Source: Caulobacter segnis (GTDB lineage Bacteria; Pseudomonadota; Alphaproteobacteria; Caulobacterales; Caulobacteraceae). From it: a DNA stretch of 64,000 bases. The notes below the pieces were generated by a model. That model saw only the letters and a program-made list of their open reading frames with translations, was not told the origin of the DNA and did not search any database. Positions 45,445-54,930 of this stretch are shown piece by piece. Numbering within the stretch: position 1 is the stretch's first letter; every line of letters starts with the position of its first letter. Where the stretch lies: positions 124,001 to 188,000 of the forward strand of contig NZ_CP082923.1 of assembly GCF_019931575.1 (NCBI RefSeq). Reading direction: 5' to 3'. Made by a program: the position numbers and the translations under genes.

Positions 45445-45927
45445 ATGATCGGCTGGCGGGTCTCCACAATCCTTGTCGCCACGACGCTGGCAGGATGCGC
45501 GAGCGCGCCGCCAATCGCCCCTGCCGTCGAGCGCATCGCTTTCGCGCCGACGCCACCGCCCTTCTGTGGGCGCTGCGAGACGGTGAAGTTCGTCGCCAGC
45601 GCCGATGGCGTGCTGCGGGTCGAGGCGGGCTACTGGGCGGGGAACTACAGAGACTGGCGGCGTCGGCGCGAGGTTCGCCAGATCACGCCCGAGCAGTTCG
45701 CCGACTTCAAGGCTAGGCTCGCGCCCTATAGAGGTCAGCGCGACATCGCCGGTGGTGAGGCCGGGTGCCAAAGCTATCATACCGACGACGCGGGCCTGCG
45801 TGTGGAATGGGTGTCAGATTCCGGTCGCCGCGTGCGCGTCTTCGACTTCGGCTGTGAGGACGATCCGGCGATGAACAGAATCGTGTCGGCGGCGCCGACC
45901 GCTTTGGGTCTCAAGCCACTCTACTAG
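45445..45927 (+). CDS. putative lipoprotein, unknown function
   Basis: A 160-residue protein with a lipobox LAGC (Cys18) after MIGWRVSTILVATT. The mature part has four more cysteines (FCGRCE, GCQSYH, FGCEDD) that could form two disulfides. No recognised family, although the middle resembles DUF6438-like proteins. It overlaps the end of the convergent SirB1-like gene by 4 bases. Confidence 0.78.
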   Translation: MIGWRVSTILVATTLAGCASAPPIAPAVERIAFAPTPPPFCGRCETVKFVASADGVLRVEAGYWAGNYRDWRRRREVRQITPEQFADFKARLAPYRGQRDIAGGEAGCQSYHTDDAGLRVEWVSDSGRRVRVFDFGCEDDPAMNRIVSAAPTALGLKPLY

Positions 45928-46739
45928 TTCAGCCTCAGCCGCATCCGCTCCCGCGCGGCCCGGGCCGCGATGGCCGCGCCGCCGTCCAGGATCTGGGCGC
46001 GCGACAGGGCCTGCAGCGCGCCGGCCAGGGCGCCCTGGCCTTCGCGGGCGGCGGCGACGTCCAGCCAGGGGCGGTGGTCGGCCGGGTTGAGCAGGGCGCG
46101 GCGCAGGGCCGAGCGCTCGGCGCGGGGCCAGTCCTTGGCCTGCTGGGCGCGGGCGAAGATGTTGTTCTGCAGGCGGATCAGGACGGCGCGGTCCGAGATC
46201 GGGGCCATCAGCAGCTCCAGCCGCGAGGCCACGTCAGGCATCAGGCCGGTGCGCAGGGCCCGGCGCGACAGCTCGGACGGCAGCACCACCCGACCCTCGC
46301 TGAACGGATCCAGGGCCAGGGGGCCTTCCTCGGTCTCGATGCGCAGCAGGAAGTGGCCGGGGAAGTCGACGCCGTAGAGCTCCAGCCCGACCTGGCGGGC
46401 GGCGTGCAGGTAGAAGACGCCCAGCGCCACCGGCAGGCCCTTGCGGCGATCGGCGATGGCGATGACGTCGGCGTTGTCGGGGTGGTCGTAGGTCAGAACG
46501 TCGCCGGTCAGCCGCAGGTCGCCGGCCAGGGTCTCGGCCACGGCCTCCTCGGGCGACTCGCTCTCGGCGCGGCGGCGCAGGCGGTCGACGGCGTCGCGGG
46601 CCAGGTCGATGGCCGGCGTGGTGTCGCGGCCGGGATCGTCATGGATGGCGCAGGCCAGGGCCGCCTCGAACAGCGGGAAGGTCTCGTCGGGCCCTTCGCC
46701 GGCCCGGGTCAGGATCGCCTCGGCCTCTTCGCGCGTCAC
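45924..46739 (-). CDS. SirB1 family transglutaminase-like/TPR protein
   Basis: A 271-residue protein of the SirB1 family. IADRRKGLPVALGVFYLHAARQVGLELYGVDFPGHFLLR (only the ends, RRKGLPVALG and GVDFPGHFL, matter) is the family core, followed by a tetratricopeptide-like C-terminus from about 180. The catalytic Cys of true transglutaminases is absent. It overlaps yraN by 4 bases as ATGA, so translation is coupled in rsmI-yraN-sirB1. Confidence 0.88.
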   Translation of the reverse strand: MTREEAEAILTRAGEGPDETFPLFEAALACAIHDDPGRDTTPAIDLARDAVDRLRRRAESESPEEAVAETLAGDLRLTGDVLTYDHPDNADVIAIADRRKGLPVALGVFYLHAARQVGLELYGVDFPGHFLLRIETEEGPLALDPFSEGRVVLPSELSRRALRTGLMPDVASRLELLMAPISDRAVLIRLQNNIFARAQQAKDWPRAERSALRRALLNPADHRPWLDVAAAREGQGALAGALQALSRAQILDGGAAIAARAARERMRLRLN

Positions 46740-47164
46740 GTCGGCCCCCCCATCCTCAGGCCGCCCGGCCCGAAGTCCGTTGGCCAGGCGTCGGGCAGGT
46801 GGCGCGGCGCGCGGCCGGGCGCCAGGGCGATCAGGTCCAGGCGCACGAAAAGGTCGCGCAACCCGGCGCGGTGCGCGGAAAGGTGGGCGGCGGCGCGACG
46901 CAGGCGGTCACGCTGGGTCGGCGTCACGGCGTCCAGGGCGTCCTCGATCGTGGTCCGTTGCTTGACCTCCACAACGGCCAGCACCTTGCCGCGTTGCGCC
47001 AGCAGGTCGATTTCGCCCAGCGGCGTCGCCAGGCGGAAGCCCAGGATCCGATAGCCCTTGGCCATCAGCCACAGCGCCGCCAGCACCTCAGCCCGCCGTC
47101 CCAGCTTGCGCGCCGCCGCGCCCCGATCCTTGCGAATACGAGCTTGGCGGACACCGGCGACCAT
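46736..47164 (-). CDS. YraN family (UPF0102) putative nuclease
   Basis: A 142-residue protein with the PD-(D/E)xK-like fold: LGRRAEVLAALWLMAKGYRIL, then GEIDLLAQRGKVLAVVEVKQRT, where the Asp-(x)n-Glu-x-Lys set (D in EIDLL, EVK) is the presumed metal site. Start codon overlaps the rsmI stop (TGATG). Linked to rsmI in many genomes. Role unproven. Confidence 0.9.
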   Translation of the reverse strand: MVAGVRQARIRKDRGAAARKLGRRAEVLAALWLMAKGYRILGFRLATPLGEIDLLAQRGKVLAVVEVKQRTTIEDALDAVTPTQRDRLRRAAAHLSAHRAGLRDLFVRLDLIALAPGRAPRHLPDAWPTDFGPGGLRMGGPT

Positions 47165-48051
47165 CAGGCCTGCTCCTTGGCGTCTTGGTCTTTCAGCGCC
47201 AAGGCCTGGCGGTAGAGGTCCTTGCGCGACAGGCCCAGGGCCTTGGCCACCTCGGAGGCGGCCTCGCCCAGCGGCAGGCGGGCCATGGCCTCGCGCAGGG
47301 CGGCCTCGGCGTCGTCGGCCGAAGCGACCTTCTCCACGCCCGGACCCACGAGGATGACGATCTCGCCCTTCGGCGCCGTGAAGCGCGGGTCGGCGGCGAG
47401 TTCGTCGAGCGGACCGCGCACGCAGGTCTCGTAGAGCTTGGTCAGCTCGCGGCACACGGCCGCCTGGCGCGTCCCGCCGAACACGACGGCCATGTCGGCC
47501 AGGCAGTCGGCGACCCGCGAGGCGCCTTCGTAGAAGATCAGGGTGGCGCGGGTGTTGGCGAACTCTTCCAGGAAGGTCCGCCGCGCGGCGCTCTTGGGCG
47601 GCGGGAAGCCGGCGAACAGGAAGCGGTCGGTCGGCAGGCCGGCCAGGGTCAGGGCCGCCAGGGCGGCCGAGGCGCCGGGGATCGGGATCACCGGATGGCC
47701 GGCCGCGATCGCCTCGCGAGCCAGGCGATAGCCGGGGTCGGAGACCATCGGCGTGCCGGCGTCCGAGACCAGGGCCACGCGCTCGCCGGCCTCCAGCCGG
47801 TCCAGGATGCCCGGGATCGCCCGCTCGGCCACGTGCTCGTCGTGACGCTCCAGCCGGGTGCGGATCCCGTAGGCCGCCAGCAGCTTGCCGGTGACGCGGG
47901 TGTCCTCGGCCAGCAGGACGTCGCAGCCAGCCAGAATGTCCAGCGCCCGCAGGGTGATGTCGCGCAGGTTGCCGATCGGCGTCGCCACCAGATAGAGGCC
48001 CGGCGCCAGCGGCGCGTCGGACAGGGCTGGCGGGGGAAGCTGGCGGCTCAA
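47164..48051 (-). CDS. rsmI: 16S rRNA (cytidine1402-2'-O)-methyltransferase
   Basis: A 295-residue tetrapyrrole-methylase-fold enzyme acting on C1402 of 16S rRNA. LYLVATPIGNLRDITLRALDIL is the N-terminal family signature, then LLAEDTRVTGKLL, VALVSDAGTPMVSDPG and FVGFPPPKSAAR-like FAGFPPPKSAAR. First gene of the coupled rsmI-yraN-sirB1 operon. Confidence 0.95.
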   Translation of the reverse strand: MSRQLPPPALSDAPLAPGLYLVATPIGNLRDITLRALDILAGCDVLLAEDTRVTGKLLAAYGIRTRLERHDEHVAERAIPGILDRLEAGERVALVSDAGTPMVSDPGYRLAREAIAAGHPVIPIPGASAALAALTLAGLPTDRFLFAGFPPPKSAARRTFLEEFANTRATLIFYEGASRVADCLADMAVVFGGTRQAAVCRELTKLYETCVRGPLDELAADPRFTAPKGEIVILVGPGVEKVASADDAEAALREAMARLPLGEAASEVAKALGLSRKDLYRQALALKDQDAKEQA

Positions 48052-48087
48052 CGTATGGATGTCCCTTATGCTCGCGAAGAAGGCATA

Positions 48088-49281
48088 TCAGGTCGCGAGC
48101 GTCCCTGTCAGCCGGTCTAGAACCAGGCGTCCCGCCCGAGTGGCGCGCAATCGATTGGCGTCGTCGGCCAGCAGGCCGGCCGCCACCAGATCGCGGACCT
48201 TGGGCAGGTCCGGCGAGAGGCTCAGGGGCGCCATTTCGTCGAAACCGACTCCGTCGTCGATTCGCAGGCCAAGGACCAGGCGCTCCTCGGCGGCCTCCTC
48301 GGGCGTGAGGAGCTCGCGCTCGAAGCCGACGCCGGTCTCGGCGACGGCGGCGACATAGTCCTTGATGGCGCGATGGGCGGTGGTCGCCGCGCGGCCCCCT
48401 AAACCAGGATTGGCGGGCAGGGTCAGACGCCCGTGCGCGCCGGGGCCGACGCCGACATAGTCGCGGCCGCGCCAGTAGACGAGGTTATGCCGCGAGCGGG
48501 CGGCGTCGCCCCGGGCGTGGTTGGAGACCTCGTAGGCGTCGAAGCCGGCGGCCTCCAGGACCTCCTGCGTCGTCTCGAACAGGGTCGCGGCCAGGTCCTC
48601 GTCGGGGACGACCAGCGTCCCGCGCCCGACCGCGCGGTCGAAGGCGGTGCCGTGCTCGATGGTCAGTTGGTAGGGCGAGACGTGCTCGGGACCCAGGGCG
48701 ATGGCTTCGGACAGCTCGGCGCGCCAGGCGGCGTCCGTCTGGCCGGGGCGGGCGTAGATCAGGTCGATGGAAAGGCGCGGAAAGGCCCGCGTCGCCGCCG
48801 CTATGGCCCGCCGCGCGGCGCCAGCGTCGTGGTTGCGGCCCAAGGCCTTCAGCGAGGCGTCGTCCAGGGCCTGGACGCCCAGCGACAGGCGCTGGACCCC
48901 GGCCTCGGCCAGGGCGGCGAAGCGATCGGCCTCGGCGTCGGTGGGATTGGCCTCCAGGCTGATCTCGAGATCGTCGGCCGGTCGCCACAGGGCCTTGGCG
49001 GCGTCGATCACCCGGGCGACCTGGGCCGGGTCCATCAGCGAGGGCGTGCCGCCGCCGAAGAAGATCGACAGCAGGGGCTGGTCGCCGGTCAGGTCGCGCT
49101 GGGCGACCAGGTCGGCGACGATGGCGTCGGCCAGGGCCTTCTGCTCGTCGGTCCGGCCCCGGTCGCGGACGACGTTGAAGTCGCAATAGGGGCAGATGCG
49201 CGCGCAGTAGGGCCAGTGGACGTAGACGCCCAGGCCCCCGTCCCGTCGCTCAGGGCCACGCGCGCGGTCGGGATCAGTCAA
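48088..49281 (-). CDS. hemW: radical SAM heme chaperone HemW
   Basis: A 397-residue radical SAM protein. The 4Fe-4S motif is Cys26-Cys30-Cys33 ([12 protein letters not shown]), lacking the extra Cys of coproporphyrinogen dehydrogenase HemN, so it fits HemW, which delivers haem to respiratory enzymes. [10 protein letters not shown] and SLEANPT are the SAM-contact blocks; [20 protein letters not shown] is typical of HemW. It overlaps the end of rdgB by 8 bases. Confidence 0.93.
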   Translation of the reverse strand: MTDPDRARGPERRDGGLGVYVHWPYCARICPYCDFNVVRDRGRTDEQKALADAIVADLVAQRDLTGDQPLLSIFFGGGTPSLMDPAQVARVIDAAKALWRPADDLEISLEANPTDAEADRFAALAEAGVQRLSLGVQALDDASLKALGRNHDAGAARRAIAAATRAFPRLSIDLIYARPGQTDAAWRAELSEAIALGPEHVSPYQLTIEHGTAFDRAVGRGTLVVPDEDLAATLFETTQEVLEAAGFDAYEVSNHARGDAARSRHNLVYWRGRDYVGVGPGAHGRLTLPANPGLGGRAATTAHRAIKDYVAAVAETGVGFERELLTPEEAAEERLVLGLRIDDGVGFDEMAPLSLSPDLPKVRDLVAAGLLADDANRLRATRAGRLVLDRLTGTLAT

Positions 49282-49876
49282 ACAGCGCCGCCTTCAGCTT
49301 GGCGAAGGCGCGGGCGCGGTGGCTCATGGCGTCCTTGGCGGCGGGTTCCATCTCGCCGAAGGTCAGGTCGTGGCCCGCGGGCACGAAGATCGGGTCATAG
49401 CCGAACCCGCGCGCGCCTCGGCCGGGGAACACCAGGGTCCCGTCGACGCGGCCCTCGACCACCACGGCCGGACCGTTCGGCCAGGCCACGGCCAGGGCCG
49501 AGGTGAACCAGGCCGAGAGGTCTTCCGAACCGGTCTCCTCGATGCGCTCGGCGACCTTGTCCATGGCCATGGCGAAGTCCTTGCCGGGGCCGGCCCAACG
49601 GGCCGAGTAGATCCCCGGCGCGCTGTCCAGCGCCTTGACCGACAGGCCGGAGTCGTCGGCCAGGGCCGGCAGGCCCGAGAGGTCGGCGGCGTGGCGGGCC
49701 TTGAGCAGGGCGTTGCCGGCGAAGGTCGTCTCGGTCTCGTCCGGCTCGGGCAGGCCCAGCTGGCCGGCGGTGACGATCTCGAAGCGGCCGTCCAGCAGGG
49801 CGGCGATCTCGGGGACCTTGCCCGGATTGTGGGTCGCGGCCACGAGCTTCGCGCCCTTTTCAAGCGTCAGCGGCAT
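49274..49876 (-). CDS. rdgB: XTP/dITP pyrophosphatase (RdgB/HAM1)
   Basis: A 200-residue house-cleaning enzyme hydrolysing non-canonical purine nucleotides. Motifs: [42 protein letters not shown] (only ends needed), and GFGYDPIF, followed by [11 protein letters not shown]. Upstream gene of hemW in the same operon, overlapping by 8 bases. Confidence 0.95.
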   Translation of the reverse strand: MPLTLEKGAKLVAATHNPGKVPEIAALLDGRFEIVTAGQLGLPEPDETETTFAGNALLKARHAADLSGLPALADDSGLSVKALDSAPGIYSARWAGPGKDFAMAMDKVAERIEETGSEDLSAWFTSALAVAWPNGPAVVVEGRVDGTLVFPGRGARGFGYDPIFVPAGHDLTFGEMEPAAKDAMSHRARAFAKLKAALFD

Positions 49877-50013
49877 CGTTCACTCCGTTGGCAATGCGTG
49901 CGTCGAGGCTCCTTTAACGCGATGCGCGGCGTTTGGCGCGAAGCGATCCCGAACAGGCGGTGTGACCTTACGGCAACTGTCGTTTGTCCACAGGCATCAT
50001 TACCGTAGTTTAA

Positions 50014-50033
50014 TATCGTTTTTCGATAATCGA
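50014..50033. promoter_or_regulatory. overlapping TATCG/CGATA palindromes in the rdgB upstream region
   Basis: TATCG-N5-CGATA (50014-50028) overlaps TCGAT-A-ATCGA (50023-50033). Both are perfect and lie in an AT-rich patch within the 227-base gap between the divergent rdgB and small membrane protein genes. A dimeric regulator could bind; which gene it serves is open. Confidence 0.45.
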
Positions 50034-50103
50034 GATTGGCGGAACGCAAACCGGCCCCTATTTGTTGATCCATGGCGAGGGTCGAATGGCTCGGTCCCCG
50101 GCC

Positions 50104-50244
50104 ATGTCTCTCAAACTGGAAAACAAGATGTCCTCCGCCCGCCTGTTCCGCATCGCCGACAAAGTCGTCATGACCGTGATCACCGCCGCGCTCATCGTGG
50201 CCGTGCCGGTGTCGGCCGTGGCGTTCGTGGTGCAGACGCTCTAG
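50104..50244 (+). CDS. small single-helix membrane protein
   Basis: A 46-residue peptide, MSLKLENKMSSARLFRIADK then one membrane helix (VVMTVITAALIVAVPVSAVAFVV). The internal ATG at 50128, with TGGAAAACAAG upstream, would give 38 residues and is equally possible. No homologue recognised. Support comes from the hydrophobic helix and third-position GC, not from a family match. Confidence 0.5.
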   Translation: MSLKLENKMSSARLFRIADKVVMTVITAALIVAVPVSAVAFVVQTL

Positions 50245-50338
50245 GCGCGGCAAGGGTTTCCGGGGTCTAAGAGACCGCTGTTTTGACGCCTCCCGCGACG
50301 CGGGGCATGTTTGCTAGCGTCGCTGTTGGGGAGCAGCC

Positions 50339-50872
50339 ATGCGCGCCTTGGGGCCCGGCTCCGTTTCGAGTTTCCTGAAGATCATCCTCGACGTGATCTA
50401 CGTCGGGCTGTGGATCTTCGTCAGCCTGTTGTCGCTGTTCACGCTGGTCGCCCTGCTGTTCAGCTTCAATCCGGAACTGCTGGCCTCGATGTTGCCGATT
50501 AGCGACGCCGTCGAGGCCGTCAGCCGCAACGGCGCGCTGTTCGCCGGGGCCCTGGCCGCCTGGGCGCTGCTGCTGGGCGGCTGGATGGTGATCGTCGAGC
50601 GCCTGCGCAAGATCTTCGCCACCCTGACCGCCGGCGACCCCTTCCATCCCGACAACGTCGTGCGCCTGCGCCTGATCGGCCTGGTCCTCGCCGGGCTGGA
50701 GGTCGGCCGCTACGTCTTCTCGGGGATGGCCCGCTGGCTGGCCCCGAAGGCCAAGGTCATCGACGACAGCTTCACCCTGACCGCCTGGTTCTCGGTGCTG
50801 GTCGTCTTCGTCCTGGCCGAGGTCTTCCGCGAGGGCGCGCGCCTTCGCCGCGAAGCCGAACTCACGATCTGA
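50339..50872 (+). CDS. DUF2975 family membrane protein
   Basis: A 177-residue protein with four helices: IILDVIYVGLWIFVSLLSLF, ALAAWALLLGGWMVIVERLRKIF, GDPFHPDNVVRLRLIGLVLAGLE (the GDPF...N block is the DUF2975 hallmark), and a final AWFSVLVVFVLAEVFREG. It is followed after 16 bases by a YozG-like HTH gene, the usual partner of DUF2975 proteins. Confidence 0.87.
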   Translation: MRALGPGSVSSFLKIILDVIYVGLWIFVSLLSLFTLVALLFSFNPELLASMLPISDAVEAVSRNGALFAGALAAWALLLGGWMVIVERLRKIFATLTAGDPFHPDNVVRLRLIGLVLAGLEVGRYVFSGMARWLAPKAKVIDDSFTLTAWFSVLVVFVLAEVFREGARLRREAELTI

Positions 50873-50888
50873 CCCGGAGCGACGCCGC

Positions 50889-51122
50889 ATGCCCGTCCGC
50901 GTGAACCTCGACCGCGTGCTGCTGGAACGGCGCATGTCGCTGACCGAGCTGTCCGACCGCGTCGGCGTGACCATCGCCAACCTCTCGATCCTCAAGACCG
51001 GCAAGGCCCGCGCCGTGCGGTTCTCGACCCTGGACGCCCTGTGCCGCGAACTGCAGTGCCAGCCCGGCGACCTGCTGACCTTCGAATACGGCCCGGCCGA
51101 CGCCGACGACGAGGAGGACTAG
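50889..51122 (+). CDS. YozG-like Cro/C1-type helix-turn-helix regulator
   Basis: A 77-residue HTH protein: VNLDRVLLERRMSLTELSDRVGVTIANLSILKTGKARAVRFSTLDALCRELQCQPGDLLTF is the standard YozG domain (quoted only for identification of residues about 5-65; the key blocks are RMSLTELSDRVG and FSTLDALCRELQCQPGD). Operon partner of the DUF2975 gene. Confidence 0.9.
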   Translation: MPVRVNLDRVLLERRMSLTELSDRVGVTIANLSILKTGKARAVRFSTLDALCRELQCQPGDLLTFEYGPADADDEED

Positions 51123-51130
51123 GCCTCGTC

Positions 51131-52108
51131 CTAGTTCAGCCGCCGCTTCTTCAGCAGGCTGGCGCGGTCCATCGAGCGGACCTCGACCTCGAAGGCGTCA
51201 CCTTCGCGCAGCACCTTCAGCGGCACGCTGACGCCGGCGTCGCCCAGGCTCCACATCTTCTCGTAGAATTCGGCCAGGTCCGAGACCGGCTCGCCGTCGA
51301 CGGCCAGGATCAGGTCGCCGGCCTTCAGCTCGGCCCGGGCGGCTGGGCCCTTGGGCGAGATGCCGACGATGACGACGTGGTTCTCCATCTCCTGGGCGAA
51401 GACGCCCAGCCACGGACGCGGCGGGTGCGGGGCCTGGCCGCGCGCCAGGTCGTGCAGGATCGGCGGCAGGAGCTCGGCCGGCACGAACATGTTGATCGGC
51501 CGGGCGTCGCCGTTCTGGTCGCGGCCTTCCAGGGTCAGGGATCCCAGGCCGACGAGATCGCCCTTGGGGCCGATCAGGGCCGCGCCGCTCCAGTGCGGGT
51601 GGGCGGGGCCAGTGATGATCGCGTCGTCCAGCAGGTATTCCCAGTAGCCGGCGAACGGCATGCGGGCCAGGACCTTGCCGGCCACGGCGTGGGCGCGGCC
51701 GCCGGCGCCGGCGGCGATCACCGGTGACCCGGCCTCCAGGTCCCTGGCGCTGCCAATGGTCATGACCGGCAGGTCCAGCGGCTCCAGCGCCTGGACGAGA
51801 CCGAGGCCCGAGCGGACGTCCAGCCCCAGCACGTGGGCCGGCACGCGGCGGCCGTCGTTGCGGGTCAGCACGACCTCTTCGGCCTCGGTGATCAGATAGG
51901 CCATGGTCAGGACCAGGCCGCCGGGGCCGACGACCACGCCGTTGCCGACGCGCTCGGTCCCCAGGATGCCGGCCGTATAGGCGTCGGCGGGGACCTGGGC
52001 CTCCAGCGCGACCATCGAGGCCAGCGCCTGGTCCAGGTCGAAGCGGTAGGCTTCGGCCGACGGGCGCAGGCGGGCTTCGACTTCATGGCCTTCGAACGGG
52101 GTGGGCAC
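51131..52108 (-). CDS. trypsin-fold/PDZ protein with degenerate catalytic site (DegP-like pseudoprotease)
   Basis: A 325-residue protein without signal peptide. A trypsin-like domain (about 25-215) is followed by a PDZ domain (about 230-315: PWLGVFAQEM, AELKAGDLILAVDGEPVSDLAEF). In DegP-type alignment the catalytic His position (TNxHV) is Tyr71 (LTMAYLI) and the Asp position (DxxxDLAL) is Gly101 (DVRSGLGLVQA). Ser174 remains in HWSGAAL. It is therefore predicted to be proteolytically dead and cytoplasmic, perhaps a scaffold. Convergent with the YozG gene, upstream of rph's 3' end. Confidence 0.82.
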   Translation of the reverse strand: MPTPFEGHEVEARLRPSAEAYRFDLDQALASMVALEAQVPADAYTAGILGTERVGNGVVVGPGGLVLTMAYLITEAEEVVLTRNDGRRVPAHVLGLDVRSGLGLVQALEPLDLPVMTIGSARDLEAGSPVIAAGAGGRAHAVAGKVLARMPFAGYWEYLLDDAIITGPAHPHWSGAALIGPKGDLVGLGSLTLEGRDQNGDARPINMFVPAELLPPILHDLARGQAPHPPRPWLGVFAQEMENHVVIVGISPKGPAARAELKAGDLILAVDGEPVSDLAEFYEKMWSLGDAGVSVPLKVLREGDAFEVEVRSMDRASLLKKRRLN

Positions 52109-52177
52109 GCGAGACTCCTAATCTTCAGACTAGGAATCTGGGACCGTAACCCCGTTCCGGCAAGGGTCGCGGCTGGG

Positions 52178-52894
<717 letters not shown>

Positions 52895-53052
52895 GCGGAA
52901 ACTCCGGGACATTTGAATACGTGTGACGGGCCGCTTATCCTATTGAGAGCCGAACTTGAATGAGGCCGCCTGCTTTTGTTCGTCGACCGGGTCCCAAACG
53001 ACACGCCCTCGCGGGCGCTCCCCACGGCCGAGATGGCCAGGGTCGAGATGGC

Positions 53053-54129
53053 ATGACCCATCTCTTCCCGGGCCCGATCGTGCGCACGCCGGGCCTGACC
53101 GAGCTGGACGGCCGCGCCCGCGACATCTTCCGTCGCGTCGTCGAGTCGTATCTGGAGACGGGCGAGCCGGTCGGATCGCGCACCATCTCCAAGGGCGGCC
53201 TGGCTTTGTCGCCGGCCTCGATCCGCAACACCATGCAGGACCTGGCGCAGCTGGGCCTGCTGGACGCGCCGCACACCAGCGCCGGCCGCATGCCGACCCA
53301 TGCGGGCCTGCGCATGTTCGTCGACGGCCTGCTGGAGGTCGGCGACGTGGCCGAGGCCGACAAGCAGGCCATCGAGGCGCGGCTGGCGGTGAGGGGCCGC
53401 TCGTTCGAGGAAGCCCTGGCCGAAGCCTCGTCGATCCTCTCCGGCCTGGCCGGCGGGGCCGGCATCGTCGTCACGCCCGTCCGCGAGGGTGGGGTCAAGC
53501 ACGTGGAGTTCGTGCCGCTGGGCGGCGGCCAGGTGCTGGCGGTCATGGTGTTCGAGGACGGCCAGGTCGAGAACCGGCTGATGCGCCAGGCGCCCGGCGT
53601 CACCCCCTCGGCCCTGCAGGAGGCCGGCAACTTCCTCAACGCCCGCCTGCGCGGCCGCACCCTGTCGGAGGCCCGCAGCGAGATGGGCGTCGAGCTGGAC
53701 GCCGCGCGTCGGCAGCTGGACGAGACCGCCGCCCGCCTGGTCGAGGATGGCCTGGCGGCCTGGAGCGGCGGGGAGGGCGACGCCCGCTCGCTGATCGTGC
53801 GCGGCCAGGCCAACCTGCTGGCCGACGCCCGGGCCCGCGAGGACATCGACCGCGTCCGCCAGTTGTTCGACGACCTGGAGCAGAAGGGCCAGTTGATCGG
53901 GCTGCTGGATGACGTGCGCGACGCCGAGGGCGTTCGCATCTATATCGGGGCCGAGACGCGTCTGTTTTCGCTTTCGGGTTCCTCCGTGATCGCGGCGCCC
54001 TATATGACGGGCCGTCAGAAGGTGTTGGGCGCGATCGGCGTGATCGGTCCGGCGCGATTGAACTACGCCCGAGTCATCCCGTTGGTGGACTACACCGCCC
54101 GGGTGCTCGGACGGATGATGGATGGATAA
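53053..54129 (+). CDS. hrcA: heat-inducible transcription repressor HrcA
   Basis: A 358-residue repressor of chaperone genes that binds CIRCE elements. The N-terminal winged helix is seen in [17 protein letters not shown] and [31 protein letters not shown] (key part SAGRMPT). The GAF-like middle and C-terminal [19 protein letters not shown] complete the protein. Start ATG 53053. It precedes grpE by 12 bases. I see no CIRCE palindrome in the window. Confidence 0.96.
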   Translation: MTHLFPGPIVRTPGLTELDGRARDIFRRVVESYLETGEPVGSRTISKGGLALSPASIRNTMQDLAQLGLLDAPHTSAGRMPTHAGLRMFVDGLLEVGDVAEADKQAIEARLAVRGRSFEEALAEASSILSGLAGGAGIVVTPVREGGVKHVEFVPLGGGQVLAVMVFEDGQVENRLMRQAPGVTPSALQEAGNFLNARLRGRTLSEARSEMGVELDAARRQLDETAARLVEDGLAAWSGGEGDARSLIVRGQANLLADARAREDIDRVRQLFDDLEQKGQLIGLLDDVRDAEGVRIYIGAETRLFSLSGSSVIAAPYMTGRQKVLGAIGVIGPARLNYARVIPLVDYTARVLGRMMDG

Positions 54130-54141
54130 GGACTTTACGAG

Positions 54142-54780
54142 ATGACCGACGAGCAAACGCCGGCGGAAGATGTCGCTTTCGAAGCCGACGACGCCGCGCA
54201 GGAGATCGAGGCGCTGAAGCTCGAGGTGGCCCAGTTGAAGGAGCAGGCGCTCCGCTACGCCGCCGAGGCCGAGAACACCAAGCGCCGCGCCGAGCGCGAG
54301 ATGAACGACGCGCGCGCCTACGCGATCCAGAAGTTCGGCCGCGACCTGCTGGGCGTCGCCGACAACCTGGCGCGCGCCACCGCCCACAGCCCGCGCGAAT
54401 CGACCGACGCGGCGGTGAAGAACTTCATCATCGGCGTCGAGATGACCGAGAAGGAGCTGCAGAGCGCCTTCGAGCGCAACGGCCTGAAGAAGATCGACCC
54501 GGCCCAGGGCGAGAAATTCGATCCGCACCTGCACCAGGCGGTGACCGAACAGCCCTCGACCGAGGTCGCCGCCGGCGGCGTGGTCGCCGTGCTGCAGGCC
54601 GGTTACGAGCTGATGGGGCGGCTGGTGCGACCGGCCATGGTCGCCGTCGCGGCCAAGGGCTCGACGGGGCCCCAAGGGGGCGCGTCGACCGGCGAGCAGG
54701 CCGGCGCGTCCGCCAACCCCTACGCCGGGGCCGGGGCGGACGAGGACAGCTCGGGCGGCTCGTTCGACACGAAAGCCTGA
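54142..54780 (+). CDS. grpE: nucleotide exchange factor GrpE
   Basis: A 212-residue DnaK co-chaperone. The N-terminal acidic part and long coiled coil (about 20-70: ALKLEVAQLKEQALRYAAEAENTKRRAERE in part) lead to the beta domain with FDPHLHQAVTE and AGYELMGRLVRPAMVAVA. A Gly/Ala/Ser-rich tail of about 35 residues extends beyond the usual end. Co-transcribed with hrcA. Confidence 0.96.
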   Translation: MTDEQTPAEDVAFEADDAAQEIEALKLEVAQLKEQALRYAAEAENTKRRAEREMNDARAYAIQKFGRDLLGVADNLARATAHSPRESTDAAVKNFIIGVEMTEKELQSAFERNGLKKIDPAQGEKFDPHLHQAVTEQPSTEVAAGGVVAVLQAGYELMGRLVRPAMVAVAAKGSTGPQGGASTGEQAGASANPYAGAGADEDSSGGSFDTKA

Positions 54781-54930
54781 CTTTAGGCTCGCGGGGCGCG
54801 GAAATGACCGCCGCGCCCCCTTTCCCCCTTCGCGCTTTGCGATAATGTCGGCGGTCCCTTCACCACGGGAGGGCGGGGCGATTCCGAGGATTCTTTCGCA
54901 CGCCCCCGCTCCCGCGTTCTGGACCGGATT

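Noticed and set aside
52895..53052. CIRCE element controlling hrcA
   Set aside because: No TTAGCACTC-N9-GAGTGCTAA-like repeat is visible upstream of hrcA or grpE; a heat-shock sigma promoter could not be called with confidence either.
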